Shown here in pieces: positions 5,979-8,188 of a DNA stretch of 8,188 bases. This DNA comes from Balneolaceae bacterium. Lineage in GTDB: Bacteria > Bacteroidota > Rhodothermia > Balneolales > Balneolaceae. Position numbers and translations under genes: made by a program. Numbering within the stretch: the stretch's first letter is position 1; each line of letters starts with the position of its first letter. The DNA lies in contig SLAU01000242.1 of assembly GCA_007126675.1 (NCBI GenBank), forward strand, positions 1 through 8,188, in the 5' to 3' direction. Below the pieces are notes generated by a model. The model was not told the DNA's origin. It searched no databases and worked only from the letters and a program-made list of their open reading frames with translations.

Positions 5979-8188
5979 TTATTTAATCAGCGTCATTCTG
6001 CGGGTTTGGGTAAAATTATCCGCTTGAATTCTGTACAGATACACACCACTTGCAAGGTTACTTGCATCAAAGTTGATAGTGTATTGTCCGGCACTCTGCT
6101 GACCATCCACGAGTACTGCAATTCGCTGTCCCGTTACATTGAAAACCTCAACTCTGACATCAGATGCCTGAGGCAGCGAGTAGCTTATATTTGTGGTTGG
6201 ATTGAACGGATTCGGGTAGTTTTGGCTCAATTCAAAACGATCCGGAATGTCGCCTCCAACAATCTCTGAGCTGGTTGCAACACCAAGTTCAACTACACTA
6301 CCGTCTGCAAGAACCAGGATCAGGCCAAAACCGGGACCATCGTTATTGGCAGCAGGATCAAGGAATCCGCTTGCCAGTACGATACCGGTAGCACCGCCAA
6401 GAGGTGATACATCAGCATCAAATGATATCAGAACGTCATCAGAGCCAGCTGGGAAAATATCGATGATATATTCGTTTGCGGGTACACTGATATAATCCGG
6501 AGTGAAATCGGTGTATGATACACCGTCAGCAAGCGGTGCAACATCCCTTGCTTCGATATCCACTGCAGGGGCATCAGTTGAACCATGATAGATAAGGAAA
6601 TCAAAGTTACCTTCATCGGCTGACATAGATGCATTCGGAATAACATCCAGGAAGAATCCGGTGTCAACTTCATCAGGATTTTCTGCAAATGCTGACGGAT
6701 CAAGTACACCGCTTGCAACAACGTAATAGTTGCCATCGGCAGAGAATTCAACACCTTCAAATTCAATTCCTGCACCAATACCTGCGTCCTCAGGTGATAC
6801 AACAATGTTCAAAGGAGTATTACCGGGTAATTCGAGAAATGCGGTTGCCTGTCTGAATTCAACTCCCGGTAAGGTAAGATCACCATTTACAAATATGTCT
6901 ACAGAAGCTGCAGCGGGATCTGCGGAATTGTGGATGATTTGAACATTTGCGATCTCTTCAGGATCAACCACTTCTAACATTAAAGTTGAACCATCCGTTA
7001 GTACAGCAAGTAATCCAAAGCTGTTACCCTCACTTGCATTTTCTTCATTAAAAAACCCGGATGCAAGAACGGTTAATGCAGCGCCGCCTAACTCAAGATC
7101 TGCGAACGGAGCATTGAATTCTACAAGAACTTCACCGCCGGCACCTGCAATACCAACAATTTCATTGTCTGGTGCTAAATCAACATAACCTGTAAAAGCA
7201 GGATATCCCAGACCGGGGACTGCAGGAGTATCACCGGTTTGTTCAAGATAAATATCAACAGCAGGTGCATCAGGCGAACCATGCATAATATTTACTGCAA
7301 CTTCAGAAACATCATCAGCTGCTAATAGAGAAGGTGTAAATACTTCAAGAGTAAATATTTCTGCATCAGAAAATGCTTCTGTATCAACTACACCGGATGC
7401 AACCAGTGTATAACTTTCATCTTCTTGAAGAGTAAAGTTAAATGGCCCAACCGCATTCTCGATGCCGGCATTAGCAGGTGCTATTTCGATGGAAAGATCC
7501 ACTCCCGCGGGTACTTCATCAAACGGTGTTGCTGTGCGGAAGTCGAATCCGGTTGCGAATTCTTCGCCATTCACAAAAATATCAACGGAAGTTACTGCTG
7601 GATCCGGTGAGTTGTGGATCACTTGCAGCAATGCTGTAGCAGGCTCTTCTTCAACCACATCTAACATCAGGGTTGTTCCATTCGGCAGTACAGCAAGCAA
7701 ACCGAAGCTGTTGTCTTCACCCGCATTATCCGGATCAAAGAAGCCGGAAGCAAGTACGGTTAACGCAGATCCGGCTAACTCAAGATCTGTGAACGGGGCA
7801 CTGAATTCTGCAAGTATTTCACCACCTGCTCCTGCAATACCTACCACTTCATTGCCGGGGAATAGGTCTACATAGCCGGTAAAAGTTGGATAAGCCAGGC
7901 CCGACACTGCAGGATCAACACCTGTTTGCTCAAGATAAATATCAACGGCAGGTGCATCAGGTGAACCATGCATTATATTTACAGCTACATCTATTTCATC
8001 ATCTGCAGCCAATAATGAAGGAGTAAATACTTCGAGTGAAAAACCTTCAGCTCCTGCGAAAGCTCCTTCGTCAACAACACCGGATGCAACAAGCGTGTAG
8101 TTCTCACCTTCTTCAAGCGTGAAATTAAACGGTCCGACCGCATTTTCGATGCCTGCATCAGCCGGTGCTATTTCGATGGAAAGTTCAA
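5979..8188 (-). CDS. Secreted multi-DUF4397-domain protein with T9SS type A sorting tail (5' end outside the window)
   Basis: The frame stays open to the window edge, so the visible 735 residues are the C-terminal part and the true start lies beyond 8188. Numbered from the edge, the visible part holds the end of one DUF4397-like domain (1-69) and domains starting near 70, 187, 299, 415 and 531. They alternate between a type opening N-I-M-H-G-S-P-D-A-P-A-V-D-I and a type opening I-H-N-S-x-D-P with VDIFVNG. The last 85 residues (651-735) are a type IX secretion type A sorting domain with NYPNPFNPTT, VFNVTGQ and LASGVYLYRI, ending MTLIK. Such tails direct periplasm-to-outside export and removal or anchoring in Bacteroidota relatives. 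The chain is strongly acidic, has no Cys, and has a single Lys, its last residue. Function is unknown; DUF4397 domains are beta-rich and extracellular, and a structural, adhesive or ligand-binding surface role is inferred. A strong terminator follows. Confidence 0.9.
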   Translation of the reverse strand, partial: ELSIEIAPADAGIENAVGPFNFTLEEGENYTLVASGVVDEGAFAGAEGFSLEVFTPSLLAADDEIDVAVNIMHGSPDAPAVDIYLEQTGVDPAVSGLAYPTFTGYVDLFPGNEVVGIAGAGGEILAEFSAPFTDLELAGSALTVLASGFFDPDNAGEDNSFGLLAVLPNGTTLMLDVVEEEPATALLQVIHNSPDPAVTSVDIFVNGEEFATGFDFRTATPFDEVPAGVDLSIEIAPANAGIENAVGPFNFTLQEDESYTLVASGVVDTEAFSDAEIFTLEVFTPSLLAADDVSEVAVNIMHGSPDAPAVDIYLEQTGDTPAVPGLGYPAFTGYVDLAPDNEIVGIAGAGGEVLVEFNAPFADLELGGAALTVLASGFFNEENASEGNSFGLLAVLTDGSTLMLEVVDPEEIANVQIIHNSADPAAASVDIFVNGDLTLPGVEFRQATAFLELPGNTPLNIVVSPEDAGIGAGIEFEGVEFSADGNYYVVASGVLDPSAFAENPDEVDTGFFLDVIPNASMSADEGNFDFLIYHGSTDAPAVDIEARDVAPLADGVSYTDFTPDYISVPANEYIIDIFPAGSDDVLISFDADVSPLGGATGIVLASGFLDPAANNDGPGFGLILVLADGSVVELGVATSSEIVGGDIPDRFELSQNYPNPFNPTTNISYSLPQASDVRVEVFNVTGQRIAVLVDGQQSAGQYTINFDASNLASGVYLYRIQADNFTQTRRMTLIK
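6597..8188 (-). repeat. Tandem ~690-bp coding super-repeat (paired DUF4397 domains)
   Basis: One full unit spans 7293-7979 (687 bp, 229 codons), the next spans 6597-7292 (696 bp), and the end of an earlier unit occupies 7980-8188. Each unit encodes a pair of related but distinct DUF4397 domains. The first half of the pair is nearly unchanged between units (NIMHGSPDAPAVDIYLEQTG in both), while the second half of the 6597-7292 unit has diverged. Many differences between units in the DNA are at third codon positions, which points to selection on the protein after duplication. More units may lie beyond the window. Confidence 0.8.

Noticed and set aside
7462..7875. 137-codon plus-strand open frame opposite the DUF4397 repeats
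   Set aside because: Its Ser/Pro/Ala-rich composition is the expected complement of the acidic repeat codons, and similar shadows occur opposite the other repeat units.
8010..8012. TTG as the start codon of the DUF4397 gene
   Set aside because: The frame is open upstream to the window edge, and those 58 codons match the internal repeat ending in FTPSLLAADD, so the TTG is an ordinary Leu codon inside the gene.

Overview
The window looks like chromosomal DNA from a Bacteroidota-related bacterium of the Balneolota/Rhodothermota type, plausibly a halotolerant member of the Balneolaceae. This is inferred from three things: a type IX secretion sorting tail with the NYPNPFNP signature, start codons that mostly lack a usable Shine-Dalgarno sequence, and a very acidic, almost lysine-free secreted protein beside cytoplasmic enzymes of ordinary composition. 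No rRNA, tRNA, CRISPR array, transposase or phage gene was seen.

Layout. Positions 1-79 are the 3' flank of the first gene. Positions 80-1762 (minus) encode an exported serine beta-lactamase-like hydrolase with two C-terminal beta domains. A divergent intergenic region (1763-1969) holds a phased GCG-rich phrase and a candidate Bacteroidota-type promoter. Next come, on the plus strand, a divergent alanine-racemase-family protein with a Tat-like leader (1970-3184) and, after a 130-base gap with an operator-like palindrome, a short-chain dehydrogenase/reductase that lacks the usual catalytic serine (3315-4034). Positions 4035-4396 lie between convergent genes and are built almost entirely of repeats. 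An 8-bp-period ATTAGRRR array abuts each of the two stop codons, in sense orientation for each gene. Between the arrays lie three copies of a CTGACAG/CTGTCAG hairpin element. On the minus strand follow an L-lysine 6-aminotransferase (4397-5740), a strong intrinsic terminator (5916-5956), and the 3' part of a long gene (5979-8188, running off the window) for a surface or secreted protein of tandem DUF4397 domains.

The genes do not form one obvious pathway. The serine hydrolase and the racemase are divergent neighbours, and both could act on D-amino-acid or peptidoglycan-type substrates outside the cytoplasm; this is inference. The lysine aminotransferase is a stand-alone catabolic or osmolyte-related gene with its own transcription unit. 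The most unusual parts are the symmetric repeat module at 4034-4396, the active-site changes in the racemase and the reductase, and the alternating DUF4397 super-repeat.
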